A stretch of 13,122 nucleotides of DNA from contig JAGRAB010000012.1 in the NCBI GenBank assembly GCA_020435085.1, positions 1-13,122 on the forward strand. The letters run 5' to 3'. This stretch comes from Bdellovibrionales bacterium. GTDB lineage: Bacteria; Bdellovibrionota; Bdellovibrionia; Bdellovibrionales; UBA1609. Below the pieces are notes generated by a model that made no database searches, was not told the DNA's origin, and was given only the letters and a program-made list of their open reading frames with translations. The position numbers were made by a program, and so were the translations under genes. Shown one piece after another: positions 1 through 6,905 of this stretch. Position 1 is the stretch's first letter, and every line of letters begins with the position of its first letter.

Positions 1-31
1 TCAGCTGCTCTACCAATTGAGCTAAGCCAGC
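1..31 (-). tRNA. tRNA-Thr, 5' half only (cut by window edge)
   Basis: Read on the minus strand from position 31, the sequence starts GCTGGCTTAGCTCAATTGG and gives an acceptor strand (GCTGGCT), a D-arm stem GCTC pairing with GAGC around an AATTGGTA loop, then A26 and the anticodon-stem strand GCTGA. The anticodon lies beyond position 1, so identity is not directly visible. The 5' half matches from memory the common bacterial tRNA-Thr(TGT) sequence; another isoacceptor is possible. It is downstream of rlmB on the same strand but has its own candidate promoter. Confidence 0.8.
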
Positions 32-100
32 ACCTACGAATCAAAAAAACGCATCCCCAAAAACTGGAGACGATCATAATTTGTTGACACGTAATCGCCA

Positions 101-129
101 TATCTAGCGGAGCATGGGGGGCCAGTCAA
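101..129 (-). promoter_or_regulatory. Candidate sigma70 promoter for the tRNA gene
   Basis: On the minus strand a TTGACT -35 (124-129) is followed after exactly 17 bases by TAGATA (101-106). Transcription would begin near position 95 and run about 60 bases before the mature tRNA 5' end. The -10 matches consensus at only four of six positions. An alternative -10, TATGAT at 73-78, has a better hexamer but no recognisable -35. Confidence 0.4.
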
Positions 130-213
130 AGAGATTTTCGCCTTTTTTCAAACAGATATTGGCCTCAACTGGCTCCATTTTGGACCCGCAGTAGATCCAT
201 CCCTTTGGGAAGG

Positions 214-332
214 CAAATCTCGTATTTATTAGTATTTTTTGAGCTCCTGCCAGCGTGAGGCGGTTTGGCGCAGCCAAAGGCAGGAGAGGGCAGGAGCCCG
301 ACTCAAAAAATACTAATAAATACGAGCATTTG
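214..332. repeat. Long AT-rich inverted repeat with GC-rich core, MITE-like
   Basis: Arms 221-243 and 302-324 are perfect 23-base reverse complements. The pairing extends outward with one bulged base to 214-218/328-332 (CAAAT with ATTTG). Inside, CTCCTGCC (244-251) pairs with either of two direct copies of GGCAGGAG (279-286 and 289-296), and the centre has a further TTTGGC-GCA-GCCAAA hairpin (264-278). The whole ~119 bases could form one long stem or a cruciform. It starts 18 bases beyond the rlmB stop. The T-run is on the 5' side and the A-run on the 3' side of the GC core when read on either strand, opposite to an intrinsic terminator. I see no obvious target-site duplication. Confidence 0.8.
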
Positions 333-349
333 TGCTGTAAGCGACGGAG

Positions 350-1159
350 CTAAAGGGTCCGCCATTGGCGCTGTGTTTCGGTCATGGCAATGGCTGCAGC
401 CACCGAAGCATTATAGCTAGCGAGGCTGGATGCCTGTGGAATGCTCACTAATTCATCACAAGCCCGCTCCACTGGAGTTCTCAACCCTTTTCCCTCAGAT
501 CCAATGACCCAAACAACTTTTTCAGGCAGCTCTAGATCCCAAATCACCTGATTTGTTTTATGGGAAAGTCCATAAATCCAAAACCCAATATCTTTTAAAG
601 ACTTCAAAAGTGATGGTAAGTTTGACTCTACTTGGATAGGAATATGCTCAGCCCCACCACTTGCAACTTTAATTGCAGCAGGCGTTAAATGAACGGAGCG
701 AGCCTCGGGAACAAAGAGGGCTTTGGCTTGCATCAACCACGCCGTTCGCATGATAGCCCCTAAGTTATGAGGATCTTCCAAACCATCAAGTGCTAAAAGC
801 ATTATTTGAGATTCGGTTTTTAACTCTTCCCAATCTAAAGCCGGATCCTCACTAAGAAGAGCAATCACTCCCTGGTGTCCTGTCGCATATTTTGTCATTT
901 CTTGCATAGACTTCAACTGAATTTGTATTTGTATTTTTTCAGCCCGATTTTTTATTTGAATAATCTCATCAATGCCCTCACCGTCTTTTCGCACCCAGAG
1001 GGTAACGATGGATTCTGGACGTACACGAATGGCTTCATTTACGGCATGAAACCCCGGTACCATTCGAACATCTTTTGGAATATGAGTTTTTTGCGACTCC
1101 TGTTTTTCAGAGGGGCGTCCATGTGATTTTAATTTATTTTTTGGAAAACGACGGTTCAT
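350..1159 (-). CDS. rlmB: 23S rRNA (guanosine-2'-O)-methyltransferase RlmB-type (SpoU/TrmH family)
   Basis: A 269-residue SPOUT methyltransferase that transfers methyl from S-adenosylmethionine to a ribose 2'-OH; RlmB acts on G2251 of 23S rRNA in the cytoplasm. The three SpoU motifs are visible: DGLEDPHNLGAIMRTA (about 125-140, with the conserved Asn and Arg), WVIGSEGKGL (217-226), and SIPQASSLASYNASVAAAI (about 239-257), which keeps the NxSVA core, although the usual SLN reads SYN. Residues ~35-100 fit the substrate-binding domain that precedes the SPOUT domain (PGFHAVNEAI at the start). A basic, probably disordered N-terminal tail of about 30 residues makes it longer than E. coli RlmB. It starts 9 bases after the pyrF stop, so it is probably the last gene of the kdsA-pyrF-rlmB operon. 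The exact target among SpoU enzymes (RlmB or another TrmH-type) is inferred from the overall sequence. Confidence 0.9.
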   Translation of the reverse strand: MNRRFPKNKLKSHGRPSEKQESQKTHIPKDVRMVPGFHAVNEAIRVRPESIVTLWVRKDGEGIDEIIQIKNRAEKIQIQIQLKSMQEMTKYATGHQGVIALLSEDPALDWEELKTESQIMLLALDGLEDPHNLGAIMRTAWLMQAKALFVPEARSVHLTPAAIKVASGGAEHIPIQVESNLPSLLKSLKDIGFWIYGLSHKTNQVIWDLELPEKVVWVIGSEGKGLRTPVERACDELVSIPQASSLASYNASVAAAIAMTETQRQWRTL

Positions 1160-1168
1160 CTTTTTTCT

Positions 1169-1858
1169 CTATAAACTTTCAATGATATCTTTAATAACCG
1201 CTTTTGGATCTGTAGCATGAATGATGGGGCGACCAATAACAAGAGCTGAGGCTCCCTCCGAAAGAGCCTCCTTTGGAGTTTTTACTCTTTTTTGATCATC
1301 TGATGCAAAATCTCCCCATCGCACCCCTGGCGTTACAAGAAAACTTTTTGGAAATGTTTGCTTAAGAGCATTGACTTCAAAAGGAGAACAAACCAATCCA
1401 CTTAGGCCACTTTCCACAGTTAGTTTTGCCAAACTCATCACTTGCTCTTCAATAGGAATTTTCATTGTTGTCGGAGGCAATGTGTTTTCTGAAAAACTTG
1501 TCAGCACAGTCACACATAAAATTTTAAAAGGACGCTGCTGATTCAACTTTTCTTCTAAAACAGCTAAACGAGATAGTGCTTCTGCACCAGCCTGAGCGTG
1601 AACAGTACAAAAAGTGGCCCCTGCCTCAAAAGTCGCTCTAACGGCAGACTCCATTGTGTTTGGAATATCAAAGTATTTATTATCCACAAAGACCGGAGAC
1701 ATTTTTGCCAAAGTTTGAACTAAATGCTCCCCATGCTTTATCAATAAACGCGGCCCCACTTTAAAGCCACCAACAAGAGACTTTAGCTCTCTCGCCATTT
1801 CGATGGCAACATGTGCATCGTCTAAGTCTAATGCAACAAAAAGAGGGTTTTGAATCAA
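1169..1858 (-). CDS. pyrF: Orotidine-5'-phosphate decarboxylase
   Basis: Decarboxylates OMP to UMP, the last step of de novo pyrimidine synthesis. With the start chosen here it has 229 residues, the usual length of the short bacterial family. FVALDLDD at 7-14 supplies the first substrate Asp (D11) and K33 follows. The catalytic array is VDNKYFDIPNT, with D59, K61 and D64. The C-terminal phosphate-binding half has TPGVRW and LVIGRPIIHA. The frame stays open to a TTG at 1885, but a TTG at 1856-1858 is preferred: it sits seven bases after a perfect AAGGAG and the protein then begins just before the first beta strand. This start overlaps the kdsA stop as TTGA, a sign of translational coupling. 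UMP feeds CTP, which Kdo activation uses, so the company of kdsA is metabolically loose but understandable. Confidence 0.93.
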   Translation of the reverse strand: MIQNPLFVALDLDDAHVAIEMARELKSLVGGFKVGPRLLIKHGEHLVQTLAKMSPVFVDNKYFDIPNTMESAVRATFEAGATFCTVHAQAGAEALSRLAVLEEKLNQQRPFKILCVTVLTSFSENTLPPTTMKIPIEEQVMSLAKLTVESGLSGLVCSPFEVNALKQTFPKSFLVTPGVRWGDFASDDQKRVKTPKEALSEGASALVIGRPIIHATDPKAVIKDIIESL

Positions 1859-2715
1859 AGACCAAACTCCTTGTGTGTGTTCCAAATGGCACTTAAGTGC
1901 TTCAACATTGGTTCCATTTCTGCAAGTGGCACTGATGTGGGGCCATCACAAAGAGCTGTTTTTGGATCTGGGTGCACCTCTAAAAAAAGACCATCGACAC
2001 CAGCAGCAATGCCTGCTTTTGCCAAAACACCCACAAGATCTCCGCGACCTCCGCTTGATTTGCCAGTTGCCCCCGGAAGTTGAGTTGAATGGGTACAATC
2101 AAGAATAACTGGATATCCAAGAGCTCTCATTTCAACCAACCCTAAGAAATCATTCACAAGGCGACCGTAACCAAAAAAAGTTCCTCGGTCACAAAGCAAA
2201 ACTTTTTCATTACCAACGCTGGCTGCTTTTTTCGCAATGGAAAGCATATCCCCTGGAGCCATAAACTGACCTTTTTTAAGGTGAAGAGGCTTTCCCGCTT
2301 TGGCTGCTTCGACCACTAAATCTGTCTGCCGACATAAAAAAGCAGGAATTTGAATAATATCTGCCACTTCAGCTACCGGCGCAACTTGAATTGTTTCATG
2401 AACATCTGTTAATAAGTCACATCCCACTTTTGATTTGACCCTTGCAAGTATATTGAGGGCTTTCTCCATACCAGGCCCTCGAAAACTGTCGACACTTTGG
2501 CGATTGGCTTTATCAAAAGAACATTTAAAAACCCACGGAATATTAAGAGATGTTGTTATTTTTTTTAACTCCTGGGCCACCTCAAGAACCATTCCTTCGT
2601 CTTCAACAATATCTGGTCCTGCAAATATCGGAAATCGATCACAGGTACCCCATTCAAAAGTCTGGTTCGGAGAGTGAAATGAAACTGGTTTTTGAACTGA
2701 TGAAAATTTATACAT
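1855..2715 (-). CDS. kdsA: 2-dehydro-3-deoxyphosphooctonate aldolase (Kdo-8-phosphate synthase)
   Basis: Condenses phosphoenolpyruvate with arabinose-5-phosphate to Kdo-8-phosphate, the committed step to the Kdo sugar of LPS, in the cytoplasm. The 286 residues match the family length. Visible family signatures are FKCSFDKANRQS, the RGPG that follows, LLTDVHE, IQIPAFLCRQTDL, VLLCDRG, DCTHSTQLPG, SSGGRGDLV and LEVHPDPKTALCDGP. Oddity: the residue that is Cys in metal-dependent enzymes and Asn in metal-independent ones is Asp here (AGPDIVED, D35, codon 2611-2613). The ATG is preceded by AGAGG at seven bases. It is the first gene of the kdsA-pyrF-rlmB run and diverges from the exported-protein block, with 157 bases between the two start codons chosen here. 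Confidence 0.95.
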   Translation of the reverse strand: MYKFSSVQKPVSFHSPNQTFEWGTCDRFPIFAGPDIVEDEGMVLEVAQELKKITTSLNIPWVFKCSFDKANRQSVDSFRGPGMEKALNILARVKSKVGCDLLTDVHETIQVAPVAEVADIIQIPAFLCRQTDLVVEAAKAGKPLHLKKGQFMAPGDMLSIAKKAASVGNEKVLLCDRGTFFGYGRLVNDFLGLVEMRALGYPVILDCTHSTQLPGATGKSSGGRGDLVGVLAKAGIAAGVDGLFLEVHPDPKTALCDGPTSVPLAEMEPMLKHLSAIWNTHKEFGL

Positions 2716-2872
2716 CTTTAACCTCTCTAGAGATGGCTTTTACCATGTTTATCTGTTTTACACCCGTTACGACTATAGGCAAGTTTATTCTCTAAAATTG
2801 CAGCTAAGTCACTGATCTTCCGAAATAAATAAGTATGGAATATATATTGAAAAGAAATGAGATGTCGTGTCT

Positions 2873-5776
2873 ATGACCTTTCGCATTTTCATTTTTCTTA
2901 TTTCATTTGTGGTTTTTTATTCTCCTCTTGGTGAGGGGAAGGATCGCCAATGGCAAGAGTATGTTCTTAGCTATAAGCAATTAAAACGACTTTCTCCAAA
3001 AGCACGTTACACCTATCTTCGACAATTAGCTAAAGCCTTGGCTCAACTCGATCAGAAAAAAAATGCTCGCAATCTTCCACTCTTCAACTGGATCGACGAG
3101 GCCTATGCTGATGGACAAAAACTAAAGTGTATTGGTGGAGGAGCCCCTGTCACAGCGGAAAGTTCTCATTGTGGTTCCAACTCTTATGCCGGATTTTCTT
3201 GCGCTGACTCGAGTAAAGATATATGCAACCCTCTCATTTTTGGTTTGCAATCCAATGGAGAACCATATTGTCATAAAACTGCAACGACTTACTGGTGTTA
3301 TAAAAACATTAAAGTGACCAGTGAAAGTTTAGATGCCGTTTTTAATAAGACCTCCCCTAAATATTGGGAGGCTTTAAAAACTCAACTCGATACAACTTGC
3401 AATGACCCATCAACCATTGAAGAGCCCGAGTATTTAGTTCGAGATGCTTGTCGTATTATGCAAGAACAAATCAAAGTGAATGAGCGAAGAAATAGCAATT
3501 ACGCAAATTATCGAAATACAAAAAGTACAGCTGCAATGACAGATAAAAAAACAACTTCAACGCCATCATCTACTTCTAAAGAAGAAACCGGTGCTACAGC
3601 CGAAACTGAGGCTGTCGATGAATCCAAGCGTGAGTTTCAGGGTCCACCTATCCCACCGGGATACACTCCTCCAAAAGAAAAACTGAATCAAACCGCCGAA
3701 AAACAAGCTCCCTCGCCTCAGCCAGATAAAACACCAGATAAAGTTTCAGAAATCAAAGAGGTTGATGGAACGTTAATACAGGGAACTGTGGAAATCCCTA
3801 AAATAGGTCAGACTATAAAGGCTTGTAAAATCCCGAAAGGGACATTAGGTGCCGTTCGAGATCAACGCAATGAAAACGGACAGTCTTATGTTTTGATGGA
3901 GTTTACCAATGCCGACTGGAAAAAGTTTTGTAATTTTCTCGTTGGCACCGATGGAAAAAAACAGTTATGGCTCACAGACCCGACCCAGAAAACAAAATCA
4001 CCAATTATTGATACGAAAAAAACGCCCTCATACGAGCTCTTACATCTTGCGGGTCAACGTTTTTCTACCAACGAAGAAGTTGAAGCTACTACTGATAATG
4101 CCATTGGTTATTATGGAGCTAAAGGTGAAAAACAGTGTGTGATCCCCAAAGGGGCAAAGGGGCAAGTTGTGAGTCACATCGGAAACACAGATCTTACGGC
4201 CTACACAGTGAGGTACGCAAGTGGGGTATTAAATTGCCCCGGACTGAAAAATAATGAATTAGTCGTAAATACAATTCCGTTGTTAAACCAGTTTCCACTG
4301 AAGAGCACCTCTACCTATTCAATAGGCTCTGGAGCCCTACAAAATGCTAGTGGTGGCGTGAGTGATTCGCGAACTCAAAGCACCACGACTGACACCCCTC
4401 AAAACATTGCCTCTCAAGATACTAAAAACCCTGAGCGAACTCCGCAACAAGAACCTCGATTTCGCTTTAATAGCACCGATGGGAATACTGCGCCCCTAAG
4501 AACTGGAACTCAAGAAAAACTTTCGTATGGTGAGGTTCCTCTTTATAAACCAAATGTGGAAAATCATTTAAACTTGAGAGACCAGCCCCAAGGAGCAAAA
4601 ATCGGAGTGCTAAAGCCTACAGATCGCGTCACCTTACTCGAAACTCAAGGCAATTGGAAAAAAGTTGGAATCCCCGGCACCCAAACAACAGGATGGGTCT
4701 ATGATAATGATGGAGATAAAGATTTCCTTGTTGATTCGGCAGAGACACACTCACTCTCTCTTGACTCATCGGCTTATGATAACTTCTCAGATGAAGGTAC
4801 TTACAATAGCCCTATTCAAGATAGGGGCAAAATTGATCTTGCTTCAGAGCGCACCATTAGAGGCCTTACAAAGTTTGTAGGATCTGTATACCAAAGCTGT
4901 GGGCCTATGCTTAACTCCAATATCGCTGCTCGCCGTGCTCAAGAGATTTCATTTGGAAAAGAATCTGGGCGTACAAACCCCAGGATGTGTGTGGATCGAC
5001 GTGGAAGTCGTAACATTAATTACGCATTTGTTGGAATGCAACTACGACGAAATCGTGGAGCGATTGAAGTTGACTCATTTGCTCGAACTGATTGCAATGG
5101 AGCACTCAGCTCCATATTAGCAGGTGCCGGACTTAGATATTTTCAAAATAATGACAAAGCTTTATATTTAACAACTCAAGGTCTTTACGAGGCATCCAAA
5201 AGAAAAGATTTTTGTATGTTTAATCCCATATTAACTAAACAATATAGCCTCCAACCAGGTGATCTTATCAATACAAGTTCAAATCACTCTGTTATGGTCT
5301 ACAAGGTTGGGCCCGACCCACTAGGCCTTAATAAAATAAAGAGTCGAAAACAATGTAACCAAATCTCAAGACATAACTTTGACTTTACTGTTTTCCATTC
5401 TTCAAATAGAAAATATAATGGCGAGCGAAGAAACGGACCTCATTTTATTGAAGCAAAAAAATTAAATAGCTTAGCAATTAACCATCTTGCTTTAGCTGTT
5501 AGACGATTTTGTAAAGATAATTTCCCAGACCTTAATGGCCAGTTGTCATCGAGAACGTCTTACGGGCGTGGTCAACAAAGCTCGAAAAGTTATTTTTCTC
5601 TTTTCCGACATGTTGGAGACAAAAAACCAGGGTGCATTAAACCACAACCTACTCCTGTGAGAGGAGAGCAATGCCTCGAGGAAAAATGTTATGAAGATAC
5701 ACTAGATTATGTTTTTCCAAATACTCAAAGTACAATACAATCACCAGATTCGGGAGAAAGGACTGGAACAAAATGA
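2873..5776 (+). CDS. Large exported multidomain protein: Cys-rich domain, SH3-like repeats, SH3b and NlpC/P60-like C-terminal region
   Basis: Not recognised as a named gene. Residue numbers here count from the in-frame GTG at 2867; the ATG at 2873 is the alternative I chose, and only GTG has well-spaced GAG (2859-2861), so the start is uncertain. A signal peptide (about 3-23, cleaved near LGEG) sends it out of the cytoplasm. Residues ~85-200 hold many cysteines with CIGGG, FSCADS and CNPLIFG. About 205-300 is a Thr/Ser/Pro/Lys-rich linker. Two related SH3-like units share CxIPKG (about 303-368 and 405-468). A clear bacterial SH3b follows (about 557-615: LNLRDQP, VTLLETQGNWKKV, GWVYD). About 655-890 resembles NlpC/P60: TDCNGALSSILAGAG gives a candidate nucleophile C743, and LQPGDLINTSSNHSVMVY gives a candidate His H807. 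The SH3b-NlpC/P60 order is typical of peptidoglycan endopeptidases cutting stem peptides. The catalytic assignment is inferred from motifs; the third catalytic residue is unclear. The gene overlaps the next one by ATGA. Confidence 0.85.
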   Translation: MTFRIFIFLISFVVFYSPLGEGKDRQWQEYVLSYKQLKRLSPKARYTYLRQLAKALAQLDQKKNARNLPLFNWIDEAYADGQKLKCIGGGAPVTAESSHCGSNSYAGFSCADSSKDICNPLIFGLQSNGEPYCHKTATTYWCYKNIKVTSESLDAVFNKTSPKYWEALKTQLDTTCNDPSTIEEPEYLVRDACRIMQEQIKVNERRNSNYANYRNTKSTAAMTDKKTTSTPSSTSKEETGATAETEAVDESKREFQGPPIPPGYTPPKEKLNQTAEKQAPSPQPDKTPDKVSEIKEVDGTLIQGTVEIPKIGQTIKACKIPKGTLGAVRDQRNENGQSYVLMEFTNADWKKFCNFLVGTDGKKQLWLTDPTQKTKSPIIDTKKTPSYELLHLAGQRFSTNEEVEATTDNAIGYYGAKGEKQCVIPKGAKGQVVSHIGNTDLTAYTVRYASGVLNCPGLKNNELVVNTIPLLNQFPLKSTSTYSIGSGALQNASGGVSDSRTQSTTTDTPQNIASQDTKNPERTPQQEPRFRFNSTDGNTAPLRTGTQEKLSYGEVPLYKPNVENHLNLRDQPQGAKIGVLKPTDRVTLLETQGNWKKVGIPGTQTTGWVYDNDGDKDFLVDSAETHSLSLDSSAYDNFSDEGTYNSPIQDRGKIDLASERTIRGLTKFVGSVYQSCGPMLNSNIAARRAQEISFGKESGRTNPRMCVDRRGSRNINYAFVGMQLRRNRGAIEVDSFARTDCNGALSSILAGAGLRYFQNNDKALYLTTQGLYEASKRKDFCMFNPILTKQYSLQPGDLINTSSNHSVMVYKVGPDPLGLNKIKSRKQCNQISRHNFDFTVFHSSNRKYNGERRNGPHFIEAKKLNSLAINHLALAVRRFCKDNFPDLNGQLSSRTSYGRGQQSSKSYFSLFRHVGDKKPGCIKPQPTPVRGEQCLEEKCYEDTLDYVFPNTQSTIQSPDSGERTGTK

Positions 5777-6297
5777 CAACAATAAATCTAGAGCTTTCCA
5801 TAAAAAATCATGTGATGCTGATTATTAAGTGTTTTTTAGGTTTGATGACCATTTTTGCTTTGGACAATGCTTACGCCAACCGCTTAAAATGCCCTTCTCT
5901 CAGAGAGAAAAATACATTCCAAGATCTCGTTAAGGAAGTTATTGAGCGTGACCTGAATGGTTATCGAGTTTTAGATTGTACAAACACCAAACAGTTTTAC
6001 AAATATTTAAGCAATCAAGATTTAAAGTTTGAAGATAGCGAAAGGCCTATTGACTCAAAAAAAATTATTCGTGTTAGAAAATCAGATACAAATATTAAAA
6101 TAAACAGGGTGAGTTCGAGTGATATTGGCGAGATTCACGTATCATATACCATCCAAACAAAAGTCAAAGGTAAAAAAGTAAGATCGGAAGAGCACACAAT
6201 ATTAATGTTATCGCCGGAAGGTCTTCCTGCAAATGAAAGTTGCGCAGATGTCGTTGGTCTTCCAAGGCATTTAATTGTTTATGATATTTGTAAATAA
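5773..6297 (+). CDS. Small exported four-cysteine protein, first of a tandem paralogous pair
   Basis: Function unknown. An N-terminal hydrophobic stretch ending in NAYAN (cleavage after residue ~35) predicts export by Sec; if the real start is the Met at residue 15, the signal is of ordinary length. The ATGA overlap with the upstream gene favours the upstream ATG. The mature protein is about 140 residues, Lys/Glu-rich, with KCPSL near the start, ERDLNGYRVLDC, KKIIRV, SDIGEIHVSYTIQT and an end of CADVVGLP...VYDICK. The cysteines at CP, DC, CADVV and DxCK are shared with the neighbouring 6328-6813 protein and could form two disulfides in the periplasm. The alternating polar/apolar pattern of the second half suggests a beta-rich fold. 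Its place between two cell-wall hydrolase-like genes makes an accessory or inhibitory role possible; nothing in the sequence proves it. Confidence 0.8.
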   Translation: MTTINLELSIKNHVMLIIKCFLGLMTIFALDNAYANRLKCPSLREKNTFQDLVKEVIERDLNGYRVLDCTNTKQFYKYLSNQDLKFEDSERPIDSKKIIRVRKSDTNIKINRVSSSDIGEIHVSYTIQTKVKGKKVRSEEHTILMLSPEGLPANESCADVVGLPRHLIVYDICK

Positions 6298-6327
6298 ACT
6301 ATTTCATCATAAACGTAATTGAGACTT

Positions 6328-6813
6328 ATGCATCTACTTATAGGTTTATTGCTTTTCTTACCTTTTTCAGAAGCACAAAAAGGCTCTCATTTAGAAAAAA
6401 GCACCTGCCCATTAATTCAAGACAAAGAACAAATTAAAAAACTGGCGTTAGAGTTGATTCAACGTGATCTTAATGGATATCGCATTTCCATTTGCAAAGG
6501 CAAAAAAGAAAGATACACATATTTAGACAGCGAAGAATCCAAATTTGGAGATGAAGAGCGTCAGGTTCCCTCCAAAAAAATCATTTTTATAAAAGAATCT
6601 TCGTCAAAAATTATTCTCGATAAAATATCTATTTCTGATCTTGGTGAAATTTCCGTGAGCTATGAGATAGCCACCTTAAAAGAAGAAAAAACAGTAAGGA
6701 TTTCAGATAATATTCGCTTTATTTTAAGCCCTGTAAAATCAATGGAAAATAAAAACTGCGCCGATGTTGTTAGTTTTCCCAAAAATGTCATTTTATACGA
6801 CACCTGCAAATAA
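6328..6813 (+). CDS. Small exported four-cysteine protein, second of a tandem paralogous pair
   Basis: Clear paralogue of the preceding protein: both share CP near the mature start, QRDLNGYR/ERDLNGYR, YLxSxxxKF, SKKII, SDxGEIxVSYxI, LSP, CADVV and YDxCK, with all four cysteines in register. Function unknown. The ATG at 6328 gives MHLLIGLLLFLPFSEA as a compact signal peptide with likely cleavage SEA/QK. The frame extends to a TTG at 6319, but that adds only three residues and neither start has a good Shine-Dalgarno. It follows its paralogue after a gap of 30 bases, so both are probably on one transcript. Divergence is too high for a recent duplication. No lipobox is seen, so it should be soluble in the periplasm or secreted. 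Confidence 0.78.
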   Translation: MHLLIGLLLFLPFSEAQKGSHLEKSTCPLIQDKEQIKKLALELIQRDLNGYRISICKGKKERYTYLDSEESKFGDEERQVPSKKIIFIKESSSKIILDKISISDLGEISVSYEIATLKEEKTVRISDNIRFILSPVKSMENKNCADVVSFPKNVILYDTCK

Positions 6814-6893
6814 CCCTCGACTAAGGCCCCTTCTCTCACCTGACTTTTAGGCTGGGATAACTGTGTTAGGTAGATGAGAAAAAAAAATAATCT

Positions 6894-6899
6894 TATAAT
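6894..6899 (+). promoter_or_regulatory. Candidate -10 box (TATAAT) almost abutting the next start codon
   Basis: A perfect TATAAT ends six bases before the ATG at 6906. If used, transcription would start at or next to the start codon, giving a leaderless mRNA; there is no Shine-Dalgarno in the A/T-rich sequence ahead of this ATG. No good -35 is seen 17 bases upstream (TAGATG), so this may be chance in an AT-rich stretch. Confidence 0.25.
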
Positions 6900-6905
6900 A
6901 TATTG

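Larger units (their letters stand above)
32..349. other. Gene-free spacer between tRNA-Thr and rlmB
   Basis: I see no convincing coding region in this 318-base spacer. The left part holds the candidate tRNA promoter (101-129). The right third is taken up by the large inverted repeat 214-332. Between them (about 130-213) I recognise nothing beyond a short GCCAGT/ACTGGC inverted pair (121-126 and 168-173), too weak to name. Confidence 0.6.

Noticed and set aside
221..324. Inverted repeat as intrinsic terminator for rlmB
   Set aside because: The T-run is 5' of the GC core and the A-run 3' on both strands, so no U-tract would follow the hairpin in either direction.
875..1126. Plus-strand open frame opposite rlmB
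   Set aside because: Antisense to a well-conserved enzyme gene and without any family feature.
1859..1885. Longer pyrF start (TTG at 1885)
   Set aside because: The extra nine residues lie before the conserved N-terminus, there is no Shine-Dalgarno ahead of it, and they would be encoded by the SD-bearing sequence of the better start.
2724..2733. TCTCTAGAGA palindrome over the kdsA ribosome-binding site
   Set aside because: A perfect 10-base palindrome is visible and overlaps AGAGG, but it is short, low in complexity and has no second copy, so I do not claim regulation.
5773..6813. The paired small proteins as a classic toxin-antitoxin module or lipoproteins
   Set aside because: Both have signal peptides and are paralogous to each other, unlike a toxin with its antitoxin, and no cysteine sits in a lipobox at the cleavage site.
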